Shown here: positions 5,979 through 12,280 of the stretch, in pieces
How the letters are laid out: each line of letters starts with the position of its first letter
Numbering within the stretch: the first letter of the stretch is position 1
NCBI GenBank assembly: GCA_964349045.1
Contig: CAYGFI010000144.1
Location: 1-12,280 of the forward strand
Source: JACJXF01 sp964349045
GTDB taxonomy: Bacteria; Bacteroidota; Bacteroidia; Bacteroidales; GCA-2748055
Direction: 5' to 3'
DNA: 12,280 bases
Program-made: the position numbers and the translations under genes
Notes under the pieces: generated by a model
Database searches by the model: none
What the model was told of the DNA's origin: nothing
What the model saw: the letters and a program-made list of their open reading frames with translations, nothing else

Positions 5979-7367
5979 TTACCTCCCGATCATCTTTGAG
6001 GGATCTACCCACCTATCAAAATCCCCGGAGTTCACGAAACCAAGTTTTTCGGCAGCCTGTTTAAGAGTCAGATGCTCCTTATGCGCTTTCTTGGCAATCT
6101 GCGCAGCTTTATCGTAACCAATATGGGTATTTAAAGCAGTAACAAGCATAAGTGAATTGTCAAGATTCTTTTTGATATTCGTAAGGTTTGGTTCAATGCC
6201 GGTTGTACAATGCTCATTGAACGATACACAGGCATCACCGATTAAGCGGGCTGAATGAAGAAAATTTGAGATCATCATGGGTTTATAAACGTTCAACTCA
6301 AATTGCCCGTTCATTCCCCCGATATTGATGGCTACATCATTCCCTAAAACCTGCGCACAGACCATGGTCAGGGCCTCAACCTGGGTAGGATTAACTTTCC
6401 CGGGCATAATTGATGACCCGGGTTCATTTTCCGGAATTAAAATCTCCCCGATACCACACCGGGGGCCGGATGCCAGCAGGCGAATGTCATTACCAATTTT
6501 AGTCAGGCTGACTGCCAATGTTTTTAAAGCACCATGAGCTTCAACGATAGCGTCATGAGCAGCCAGGGATTCATATTTGTTGGCTGCAGTGATGAAGGGA
6601 AGCCCCGTCAGCTCTGCAATTTTAGCGGCTACTTTTTCCGAATAACCTTTTGGAGTGTTAATTCCTGTGCCAACAGCTGTTCCCCCCAATGCTATTTCCG
6701 AAAGATGAGGAAGTGTATTTCTTAGAGCCTTGATTCCATGTTCAAGTTGAGAAACATAACCTGAAAACTCCTGTCCAAGAGTGAGGGGTGTGGCATCCAT
6801 CCAATGCGTCCTGCCTATTTTTACGATATCCATAAAGCCATCCGATTTCAGCTTCAGGGTTTTCATAAGCTTCTCAACGCCGGGGATTGTTGTTTCGACA
6901 ATCATTTTGTATGCCGCGATATGCATAGCCGTTGGAAAGGTATCATTCGAGCTCTGGGATTTATTGACATCATCGTTGGGATGAATAAATGTAGTCCCCT
7001 CTCCCAGGGCATTCCCCTTTAAAACATGTGCACGGTTGGCAATTACTTCGTTCAGGTTCATGTTGGACTGAGTTCCGGAGCCCGTTTGCCAGATTACCAG
7101 GGGAAACTCAGAATCAAGCTTTCCCGAAAGGATCTCATCACAAACTTTAGCTATAAGTTCAGACTTTTCAGCGCTTAAAACACCAAGATCCTTATTTGCC
7201 AGGGCAGCCGCTTTCTTCAGATAAGCAAATGCATAGATGATCTCGATCGGCATCAACTGGCCACCGATTTTAAAATTCTCCCTCGAACGCTGCGTCTGCG
7301 CACCCCAATACTTATCACCAGGAACCTCAATGGGGCCCATGGTGTCTTTTTCAATTCTGTTTTTCAT
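5979..7367 (-). CDS. fumC: Class II fumarate hydratase
   Basis: Fumarase C interconverts fumarate and (S)-malate in the citric acid cycle, as a cytoplasmic, iron-independent homotetramer. The 462-residue length is normal for the class. Visible signatures are TGSGTQSNMN (95-104), GRTHWMDATPLTLGQE with the proton-relay histidine H188, and the superfamily signature GSSIMPGKVNP (317-327), whose serine is the catalytic base. Aspartase shares this fold, but the N-terminus (MGPIEVPGDKYWGAQTQRS) and the THWMDATP segment are typical of FumC. The ATG at 7367 follows the stop of the upstream lipoprotein gene by 3 nt, in an A-rich context without Shine-Dalgarno, so the two are almost certainly cotranscribed. 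In many Bacteroidota this step supports fumarate respiration or succinate formation; that role here is inferred. Confidence 0.95.
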   Translation of the reverse strand: MKNRIEKDTMGPIEVPGDKYWGAQTQRSRENFKIGGQLMPIEIIYAFAYLKKAAALANKDLGVLSAEKSELIAKVCDEILSGKLDSEFPLVIWQTGSGTQSNMNLNEVIANRAHVLKGNALGEGTTFIHPNDDVNKSQSSNDTFPTAMHIAAYKMIVETTIPGVEKLMKTLKLKSDGFMDIVKIGRTHWMDATPLTLGQEFSGYVSQLEHGIKALRNTLPHLSEIALGGTAVGTGINTPKGYSEKVAAKIAELTGLPFITAANKYESLAAHDAIVEAHGALKTLAVSLTKIGNDIRLLASGPRCGIGEILIPENEPGSSIMPGKVNPTQVEALTMVCAQVLGNDVAINIGGMNGQFELNVYKPMMISNFLHSARLIGDACVSFNEHCTTGIEPNLTNIKKNLDNSLMLVTALNTHIGYDKAAQIAKKAHKEHLTLKQAAEKLGFVNSGDFDRWVDPSKMIGR

Positions 7368-7370
7368 TTT

Positions 7371-7856
7371 TTAATTTTTCGGGGGAATGTATAGTAAGAG
7401 ATGAGTAATAAAATAGATCCCGTCTGAACTTTTCACCGCTCCAACAGCCGACTGATTAAAAGTGCTTTCTATTGTAGTTTTGACTTCTGCATTATTCAGA
7501 ACAATTTTCATTACAGAGTCTGCATTTTCATACTGGCAGGTGGCAACCCATGCACCGGCTGAAGTTGCAGCCAGGTTTGACTTCAGGGTCTGCAGGTCAG
7601 CAGCTAAACCTTCAGTGCCAAACTCAACTGAATTATTTGCCATTTTAGTACTGTAACTTTTCGCATCATCCATCATAATAAATGAAAGGATCATTTCAGG
7701 TTTTCCCACAGATACCCGGTGTTCGTTGATGGCATCGTGAATACTTTTTTCAAATGCCGTTACCTGAATGAAATCATCATCTTTTTTACAGGAACTATAA
7801 ATTACCAGTGTCATAATTATCGCGCACAATGCTTTAAACAGGTTTAGCTTCTTCAT
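7371..7856 (-). CDS. CAP/SCP-like domain lipoprotein
   Basis: I choose ATG at 7856, not the open frame back to 7910, because it gives a clean lipoprotein signal: MKKLNLFKALCAIIMTLVIY followed by SSC with the lipidated Cys at 23 and KKDDD after it. The resulting protein has 161 residues. The remainder (FEKSIHDAINEHRVSVGK, then a helix with SYSTKMANN, and late NQSAVGAVKSSDGIYFITHLLLY) follows the pattern of a divergent CAP (SCP/PR1-like) domain. In those proteins an N-terminal helix ends in the INEHR-type motif and the domain closes with a G-x-Y-x-TH/Q strand. It would be anchored in the cell envelope. CAP lipoproteins in bacteria are mostly uncharacterised. It is packed between the arsC-like gene (19 nt upstream) and fumC (3 nt downstream). 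Confidence 0.7.
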   Translation of the reverse strand: MKKLNLFKALCAIIMTLVIYSSCKKDDDFIQVTAFEKSIHDAINEHRVSVGKPEMILSFIMMDDAKSYSTKMANNSVEFGTEGLAADLQTLKSNLAATSAGAWVATCQYENADSVMKIVLNNAEVKTTIESTFNQSAVGAVKSSDGIYFITHLLLYIPPKN

Positions 7857-7875
7857 AATTAAGGATATTAGGAAT

Positions 7876-8220
7876 TCATAACACGTTTTTAATATTTTCC
7901 ACCGGATCACCTATCACGCCCTTATGCTTTGCCAAAACGACAGGGCGACGAAGCAGAACCGGGTTTTCAGAAATAACTTTAATCCATTCTTCATCTGTTA
8001 AATCCAGATGTTTCAATTCTTTTCTAAACAGCAGTTCATTTTTTCTAACCAGCTCTGCCGGACGGATATGTAATTTTAAAATGATTTCTTTAATTTCTTC
8101 AATCGAAAGCCCTCTCTTTATGTAATCGATTATTTCAATATCAATCCCTTTAATCTGAAGAAAACTCAAACCCTCCCGGCTTTTTCTACATCTGGGATTA
8201 TGGTAGATTTTTATTTTCAT
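7876..8220 (-). CDS. ArsC/Spx-family thioredoxin-fold protein (arsenate reductase-like)
   Basis: The protein has 114 residues from ATG at 8220. The open frame extends upstream to 8262, but the added residues (MFLLYFYSFIAGKF) are unlike the family and the chosen start places MKIKIYHNPRCRKS at the normal N-terminus. YHNPRCRKS carries the single active-site cysteine of glutaredoxin-dependent ArsC in the ArsC-like context, and the late LLRRPVVLAKHKGVIGDP corresponds to the ArsC 'ILxRPIV' segment with its oxyanion-binding arginine. ArsC reduces arsenate to arsenite. Many Bacteroidota members are annotated as arsenate reductase or YffB-like without testing, and no other ars genes are nearby, so a different thiol-redox role is possible. 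It heads the arsC-like/lipoprotein/fumC cluster. Confidence 0.8.
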   Translation of the reverse strand: MKIKIYHNPRCRKSREGLSFLQIKGIDIEIIDYIKRGLSIEEIKEIILKLHIRPAELVRKNELLFRKELKHLDLTDEEWIKVISENPVLLRRPVVLAKHKGVIGDPVENIKNVL

Positions 8221-8400
8221 AAATTTACCGGCTATGAACGAATAAAAATACAATAAAAACACAAACCAAGAAATTAATAAGCATCAAATACCTTAGAAGT
8301 TACCGGATTTAAAAAGTTACCCAATCTGATAATTCGACAATATGACAATTACGCAAATAATGCCGACTATTCCCGATTATTAGAATCTGCCAATTGTTGT

Positions 8401-8448
8401 ATTCACTCATTCACTCATTTACCCATTCACTCATTAACCCATTCACTC
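8401..8448. repeat. Array of six 8-bp repeats (attcactc) just past the prfB stop
   Basis: Six contiguous octamers: attcactc, attcactc, atttaccc, attcactc, attaaccc, attcactc. The array begins 13 nt past the prfB stop in the direction of transcription. Read on the mRNA strand, the units give TGA or TAA every 8 nt and so supply stop codons in all three frames. The period is the same as in the array at 53-103, but the unit sequence is different. Confidence 0.75.
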
Positions 8449-8461
8449 AAAAATGAACCTA

Positions 8462-9551
8462 TCAGTCACCCCCATACTCCATCAGAAAAGCCTTAATAAA
8501 CGGATTGATATTCCCATCCAAAACATCCTGTACATTACCTGTTTCAATTCCTGTGCGTAAGTCCTTAACCATTTTATAGGGCTGCATCACATAATTCCTG
8601 ATTTGTGATCCCCATTCTATTTTTTTCTTTTTACTCTCAATATCGGCCTGAATTTCCATCTTTTTTCTCAGTTCAAGCTCATACAAATGTGACCTTAGAA
8701 TTCGCAAGGCATTTTCCCGGTTTTGCAGTTGAGAGCGGGATTCGGTATTTTCAACTGTAATACCTGTGGGCAAATGCCGTACCCTTACTCCGGTTTCAAC
8801 CTTATTTACATTTTGTCCGCCGGCGCCTCCCGAACGGAATGTATCCCATTCAATCTCACCCGGGTTAATTATTATTTCAATTGTATCATCGATTACAGGA
8901 GAAACGAAAACTGATGCAAAAGATGTATGACGACGTTTCTGAGAATCAAAAGGAGAAATACGCACGAGCCGGTGAACACCCGACTCTGCTTTCAGATAGC
9001 CATAAGCAAATTCACCCTCGAATTCAAGCGTCACAGATTTAATACCGGCTTCTTCACCTACAAGTATACTGATTTCCTTTACTTTATAGTTATTCCGTTC
9101 TCCCCATCTAAGGTACATTCGATACAGCATCTGAACCCAGTCCTGACTCTCAGTTCCTCCGGCGCCGGAATTGATTTTCAGAATTGCACCAAAACTATCT
9201 TCTTCTTTCCGGAGCATATTTCGCGACTCGAGATTCTCAATATTTTCAAGAACCTTATCATATAAAATATCCACTTCCTGCTGGGTAGCTTCTCCCTCTT
9301 TAAGAAAATCGAGCATTATCTGAAGGTCTTCCAGTTCAGCCGACAAGCGGGCGTAGGAAATTGTCCAGCTTTTTACTTTGGCGATTTCCTTAAGATGTTT
9401 TTCGGCTGCCTTAGGATCTTTCCAGAAATCCGGGGCCTGGGTTTTTCTTTCCTCTTCTTCAACAATTATCAGTTTTTTTTCGATGTCAAAGATGCCTCCT
9501 TAACGCATCCTGACGTTCAAAAAGATCCTTTACCTGATCGGTTGTTATCAT
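8462..9551 (-). CDS. prfB: Peptide chain release factor 2, with programmed +1 frameshift
   Basis: RF2 recognises UGA and UAA and triggers peptide release at the ribosome. The gene begins at ATG 9551: 21 codons (MITTDQVKDLFERQDALRRHL) lead to an in-frame TGA at 9486-9488. The body continues in the +1 frame from GAC (9487-9485) as DIEKKLIIVEEEERK, giving a 362-residue product, close to the 365 of E. coli RF2. The SPF anticodon-like tripeptide is at residues 199-201 (RISPFDSQKRRH), and the GGQ catalytic motif at 244-246 (SGGAGGQNVNK) is the target of PrmC, encoded nearby. A start within 9346 would remove the N-terminal domain and is wrong. recX ends 42 bp upstream on the same strand, and both probably lie in one operon. 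Confidence 0.97.
9486..9500 (-). promoter_or_regulatory. RF2 autoregulatory frameshift site
   Basis: On the minus strand the order is AGGAGG (9500-9495), CAT, CTT (slippery codon), TGA, C. This is the same layout as in E. coli prfB (internal Shine-Dalgarno three bases before CUU UGA C). When RF2 is scarce, ribosomes pausing at UGA slip +1 on CUU, aided by the internal Shine-Dalgarno, and make full-length RF2; when RF2 is plentiful they terminate. A near-perfect anti-SD match here is notable because ordinary starts in this window lack one. Confidence 0.96.
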
Positions 9552-9593
9552 AATAATTGTTTTAAGAATGTCTGCAAAAATAGGAAAAATGGC

Positions 9594-10070
9594 TTAATCT
9601 TTCACATAATCATCAATAACCCTGAAAATCAGATCAAAATCAAATCCCCTCTGAGCAGCGAATCGAATAAGCCTGTTCTTCTTTTCATAGGAATCGTATT
9701 TGTCAAGTTCCCTTGCCTTTTTTGACAAGAGTTCGCGAATTGCGTTCTCAAAATTTTCAGAAGGTAAGTTAGTAAGCGCTTCATTGATAAGGTCTTCATC
9801 CAATCGTTTATTTTTCAACGCGAAACGTATTTTTTCCTTTCCCCACTTATTAATATTTTGTTTATCCCGTACAAAAAATTCCGCGAAACGATGATCGTCG
9901 ACAAATTTATCTTTTTTCAGGCTGGTAATTATTTTTTCCTGCTCTTCTCCGGAAATATTCCATTGTCGAAGTTTTTCACGAACATCCCCGGTACATTTCT
10001 CCTGGTTTGAGCAAAGATTTTGAAGCCGGGAAAGGGCCTCTTCGGGTGAGATGTTACGTGAAGGTTTCAT
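9594..10070 (-). CDS. recX: RecX regulatory protein
   Basis: RecX binds RecA filaments and limits their extension and activity. I choose ATG at 10070 (158 residues, MKPSRNISPEEALSRLQNL). The frame is open to a TTG at 10088, but its six extra residues are not family-like. The protein is built of three-helix RecX repeats: EEALSRLQNLCSNQEKCTGDVREKLRQW, then ISGEEQEKIITSLKKDKFVDDHRFAEFFVRD with the signature (F/Y)xDDxRFA, followed by NKWGKEKIRFALKNKRL and a C-terminal repeat. Length and motif order are normal. It is placed between prmC and prfB on the same strand, with recA not in view. Confidence 0.92.
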   Translation of the reverse strand: MKPSRNISPEEALSRLQNLCSNQEKCTGDVREKLRQWNISGEEQEKIITSLKKDKFVDDHRFAEFFVRDKQNINKWGKEKIRFALKNKRLDEDLINEALTNLPSENFENAIRELLSKKARELDKYDSYEKKNRLIRFAAQRGFDFDLIFRVIDDYVKD

Positions 10071-10139
10071 TTTTTCTGTAATTAACAAAATTTCCTAAAT
10101 GTTATAATAATGTAAATAGGATTTAGAAACAACACCTGT

Positions 10140-10155
10140 CCCGATTATAATCGGG
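10140..10155. repeat. 16-bp perfect palindrome between prmC and recX
   Basis: CCCGATTATAATCGGG is a perfect 16-bp palindrome, able to form a hairpin with a GC-rich base. It lies about 70 bp upstream of the recX start and about 85 bp downstream of the prmC stop. No T-run follows on the minus strand, so it could be a weak terminator for prmC, an operator for recX, or a dispersed palindrome. Confidence 0.5.
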
Positions 10156-10197
10156 TGAAAAACAATTTTTAATTTTTGAAGTTACAATTTAATCAGG

Positions 10198-10228
10198 ATC
10201 CCTGAGGGATTTAAAACCCTTGAAGGGT
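10198..10228 (-). terminator. Pair of 13-bp dyads after prmC, possible terminator
   Basis: Two adjacent near-identical dyads occur: ATCCCT-G-AGGGAT (10198-10210) and ACCCTT-G-AAGGGT (10216-10228). The second starts 13 bp after the prmC stop codon and, on the minus strand, is followed by TTTTAAAT, so it could be a short intrinsic terminator. The doubling suggests a dispersed palindromic element rather than a dedicated terminator. Confidence 0.4.
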
Positions 10229-10240
10229 CCCATTAATTTT

Positions 10241-11086
10241 TTAGTCCTTCATCGCCTTAACAAACCGCTCTTTATCATGAATATCAAGGATAATTTCAAT
10301 TTTGTGCAATCCGGCTGATTTGAAAAATTCAACCACTTCAAATCCGAAATTCTCATTAATTTCCACATACAATAATCCCCTCTCCTTCAGCCTTTCCATT
10401 GCAATCTGAGAAATTGCCTTGTAAAACTCAAGGGGATTATCATCTCTCACAAACAGCGCCGCTGCAGGTTCGAATTGCAGAACATTAGCATGCATGAATT
10501 CCTTTTCCTGGTCGCGAACATAGGGTGGATTGCTTACAATGATATCGAATTTCAGATTATTTTCAAGTTGAGTCTGCAACATATCATCGGTGATCGCGTT
10601 GACAATGACCTCATTTAATTTCGCATTGATATTAGCAATCCTGATGGCCCGGGGAGAAATATCAGTTGCAAAAACTTTTGCGGTTGGAATATTTTTCGCC
10701 AGAGAAACGGCAATACATCCGCTCCCGGTACCAAGATCAAGTATAACCGGACTGGTTTTTGTATTATCCCTGATAATTCTGCTGACCAGTTCTTCGGTTT
10801 CCTGACGCGGAATCAGAACATTCTCGTCAAGTTTAAATCTAAGCCCGAAAAATTCTGCCTCCCCCAGGATATATTGAACAGGCTGTGAATTTTTCAGCAT
10901 TTTTACGGTTTTCCGAATAAAATCTTCCTGGCTTCTATCCATTTCAATTTCCGCATACGGGAATAACTTCTTTCCCGGGAAACCCATAAAATCAAGTATT
11001 ATAAATGCAATACTTTCTGATTCTCCCGGGCCATAAATTTCCCCTGTTGAATCAATTATAAATCTTATTGCATCTTTTACTCTCAA
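10241..11086 (-). CDS. prmC: Release factor glutamine N5-methyltransferase
   Basis: PrmC (HemK) methylates the glutamine of the GGQ motif in RF1 and RF2, using S-adenosylmethionine, and so raises termination efficiency. The protein has 281 residues: an N-terminal helical domain (about 1-85), the PRQETEEL segment (93-100), the SAM-binding loop LDLGTGSGCIA (116-126), and the substrate-glutamine-binding NPPY (186-189, in SNPPYVRD). All key motifs are present. The start is a TTG at 11086. No in-frame ATG lies between it and the TGA just upstream, and later starts would damage the N-terminal domain. prfB, encoding a substrate, is two genes downstream. The promoter appears to lie in the shared palindromic region upstream. 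Confidence 0.95.
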   Translation of the reverse strand: MRVKDAIRFIIDSTGEIYGPGESESIAFIILDFMGFPGKKLFPYAEIEMDRSQEDFIRKTVKMLKNSQPVQYILGEAEFFGLRFKLDENVLIPRQETEELVSRIIRDNTKTSPVILDLGTGSGCIAVSLAKNIPTAKVFATDISPRAIRIANINAKLNEVIVNAITDDMLQTQLENNLKFDIIVSNPPYVRDQEKEFMHANVLQFEPAAALFVRDDNPLEFYKAISQIAMERLKERGLLYVEINENFGFEVVEFFKSAGLHKIEIILDIHDKERFVKAMKD

Positions 11087-11136
11087 ATGAATTAATTTTG
11101 ATCAAAATTAGTAAATGAAATGACTCCATCTGCAAA
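11068..11136. promoter_or_regulatory. Overlapping divergent promoters of prmC and ribD, built on an 18-bp palindrome
   Basis: The 33-bp gap between the divergent starts holds the perfect palindrome TAATTTTGATCAAAATTA (11093-11110). Each half is a Bacteroidota -7 box (TAATTTTG fits TAnnTTTG): the plus-strand box at 11093-11100 for ribD and the minus-strand box at 11110-11103 for prmC. A TTG lies 22 nt upstream of each box (11068-11070 on plus; 11135-11133 on minus, extended to TTTG), within the accepted -33 spacing and exactly symmetrical about the centre. Each -33 lies inside the other gene's 5' coding region. The two promoters share DNA, so RNA polymerase could occupy only one at a time. Confidence 0.6.
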
Positions 11137-12190
11137 GGATGAACTTTATATGAAACGGTGTCTTGAACTGGCCCGGAAAGGTTTAGGATTAACAAGGCAA
11201 AATCCGCTTGTAGGATCGGTTATTGTAAATAACGACCGGATAATTGGGGAAGGCTATCATCATGAATATGGAGGCCCACATGCTGAAGTTATTGCTATAC
11301 AGTCGGTTGCGGATCGTTCACTCCTGAAAAATTCGACCCTGTATGTTAACCTGGAGCCATGTGCACATTATGGAAAGACACCCCCATGTTCCCTGATGAT
11401 AAAAGAATCGGGTATTCCACGAGTTGTTATAGGTTGCATCGATTCAAATCCGGAAGTATCGGGTAAAGGTGTTTTCATACTTCAATCAGGCGGAGCAAGG
11501 GTTGTGACAAAAGTCCTTGATGAAGAGTGCCGTTTCCTGAACCGCAGGTTTTTTACATTTCATGAACAAAAGCGACCTTATGTTATTCTCAAATGGGCTC
11601 AAACACTTGATGGATATATCGACTGGGACCGACAGGATGTCCATTCACAGGAGCCTGCATGGATTACCAATCATACAGCCCGCATGCTTGTTCACAAATG
11701 GAGGTCGGAAGAATTATCCATTATGGTGGGAACCGAAACCATCCTGCTTGATAATCCTGAACTCAATGTGAGGGAATGGCCAGGTATCAATCCCATGAGA
11801 ATTGTTCCCGATAAAAACGGCAGGCTTTTTGAAGGATTAAAAATCCTGGATGGTTCTTCTCCAACTATTGTTTTTACAGGGGATAAAAAAAAATTATACA
11901 ATTATCCTGAAAGTATTAAAATTCCTTTTGAAAGCTTTGAAATTCCAATGCTTTTAACTGAGATTTTTAAAAGAGAAATTATCAGTATTTTTATTGAGGG
12001 GGGGGCAACATTTATTCAGAGTTTTATTAATTCCGGGTTATGGGATGAAATATTTGTGTTTTCAGGAAACAAAATGTTTAAATCCGGCGTAAAAGCTCCG
12101 GTTCTTAATCGCGAACCGGAAGAAAAAATAAAATTCAGGGGATCTGATTTATTTATTTACCGAAAAACATCCTTAAAACGAATTTTTTAG
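11120..12190 (+). CDS. ribD: Bifunctional riboflavin deaminase/reductase
   Basis: RibD carries out two riboflavin-synthesis steps: zinc-dependent deamination of the 2,5-diaminopyrimidine intermediate, then NADPH-dependent reduction of the ribosyl chain. The 356-residue length is normal. The deaminase domain shows NPLVGSVIV (28-36), HAE (H54, E56) and PCAHYGKTPPC (C81 and C90, completing the zinc site). The reductase domain starts near 150 with RPYVILKWAQTLDGYI and includes a late IFIEGGATFIQSF. ATG at 11120 gives a plausible N-terminus; the in-frame ATG at 11150 (MKRCLELARKGLG) is where many homologues begin and is the main alternative. It is the only complete plus-strand gene of the window, and its stop overlaps a convergent partial frame by three bases. 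Confidence 0.95.
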   Translation: MTPSAKDELYMKRCLELARKGLGLTRQNPLVGSVIVNNDRIIGEGYHHEYGGPHAEVIAIQSVADRSLLKNSTLYVNLEPCAHYGKTPPCSLMIKESGIPRVVIGCIDSNPEVSGKGVFILQSGGARVVTKVLDEECRFLNRRFFTFHEQKRPYVILKWAQTLDGYIDWDRQDVHSQEPAWITNHTARMLVHKWRSEELSIMVGTETILLDNPELNVREWPGINPMRIVPDKNGRLFEGLKILDGSSPTIVFTGDKKKLYNYPESIKIPFESFEIPMLLTEIFKREIISIFIEGGATFIQSFINSGLWDEIFVFSGNKMFKSGVKAPVLNREPEEKIKFRGSDLFIYRKTSLKRIF

Positions 12191-12280
12191 TCGCATTTAT
12201 ATGAAATTGTTTCGCTCTTTACATTCACTTTAATATTAATTATATTTTCAATTGTTTTGATATTTTTTAATGCTTCAACT
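12187..12280 (-). CDS. C-terminal end of an unidentified minus-strand gene (partial)
   Basis: A minus-strand frame is open from the right edge to TAA at 12187-12189, giving 30 residues ending SETISYKCD. It is hydrophilic and helix- or strand-like and needs no start inside the window. It would be tail-to-tail with ribD, sharing three bases. The plus strand of the same stretch is open but has no start codon and reads as an artificial hydrophobic run. There is too little to identify the family. Confidence 0.45.
   Translation of the reverse strand, partial: VEALKNIKTIENIINIKVNVKSETISYKCD

Noticed and set aside
8221..8262. Longer start for the arsC-like gene with a hydrophobic leader
   Set aside because: The family is cytoplasmic and begins directly with the KIYHNP strand, which the ATG at 8220 provides.
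12191..12280. Plus-strand hydrophobic frame after ribD
   Set aside because: There is no start codon and the hydrophobicity follows from T-rich sequence; the minus-strand frame is more protein-like.

Overview
The window looks like chromosome from a Bacteroidota (Bacteroidales-like) bacterium. The evidence is A+T-rich intergenic DNA, starts that mostly lack a Shine-Dalgarno sequence, -7 promoter boxes of the Bacteroidota form TAnnTTTG, and typical gene families (DoxX fusion protein, small winged-helix protein, CAP-domain lipoprotein, RecX, PrmC, RibD). Nearly all genes are on the minus strand. The exceptions are ribD, which diverges from prmC, and a partial gene at the right edge that converges on ribD.

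Layout from left to right. (1) 1-1970: a DoxX/TIM-barrel fusion protein followed by a 58-residue helix-turn-helix protein. (2) 1990-2240: a gene-free stretch with several short hairpins. (3) 2239-5621: a visibly A+T-richer restriction-modification island, read on the minus strand. In transcription order it holds a Mig-like mismatch DNA glycosylase fused to a C5-cytosine methyltransferase, a 50-residue acidic protein, an HNH endonuclease, and a PD-(D/E)XK restriction endonuclease. The island is decaying. The methylase stops after motif VI, where an unrelated block of about 100 bp with internal repeats takes over. The PD-(D/E)XK gene carries two independent single-base deletions. The HNH gene and the 50-residue gene are intact. 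(4) 5979-8220: fumC, a lipoprotein gene and an arsC-like gene, tightly packed in one direction. (5) 8462-11086: prfB (with its programmed +1 frameshift), recX and prmC. (6) 11120-12190: ribD, divergent from prmC across a 33-bp gap that contains an 18-bp perfect palindrome.

How the genes fit together. PrmC methylates the GGQ glutamine of release factors, so prfB and prmC form a translation-termination neighbourhood. In the island, the methylase would mark cytosines. Deamination of 5-methylcytosine gives T:G mismatches, and the glycosylase half matches enzymes that remove that T. One polypeptide therefore joined a mutagenic modification to its repair. The most interesting observations are this fusion and its truncation, the symmetric divergent promoter between prmC and ribD, the DoxX fusion, and two 8-bp-period arrays sitting at gene 3' ends.
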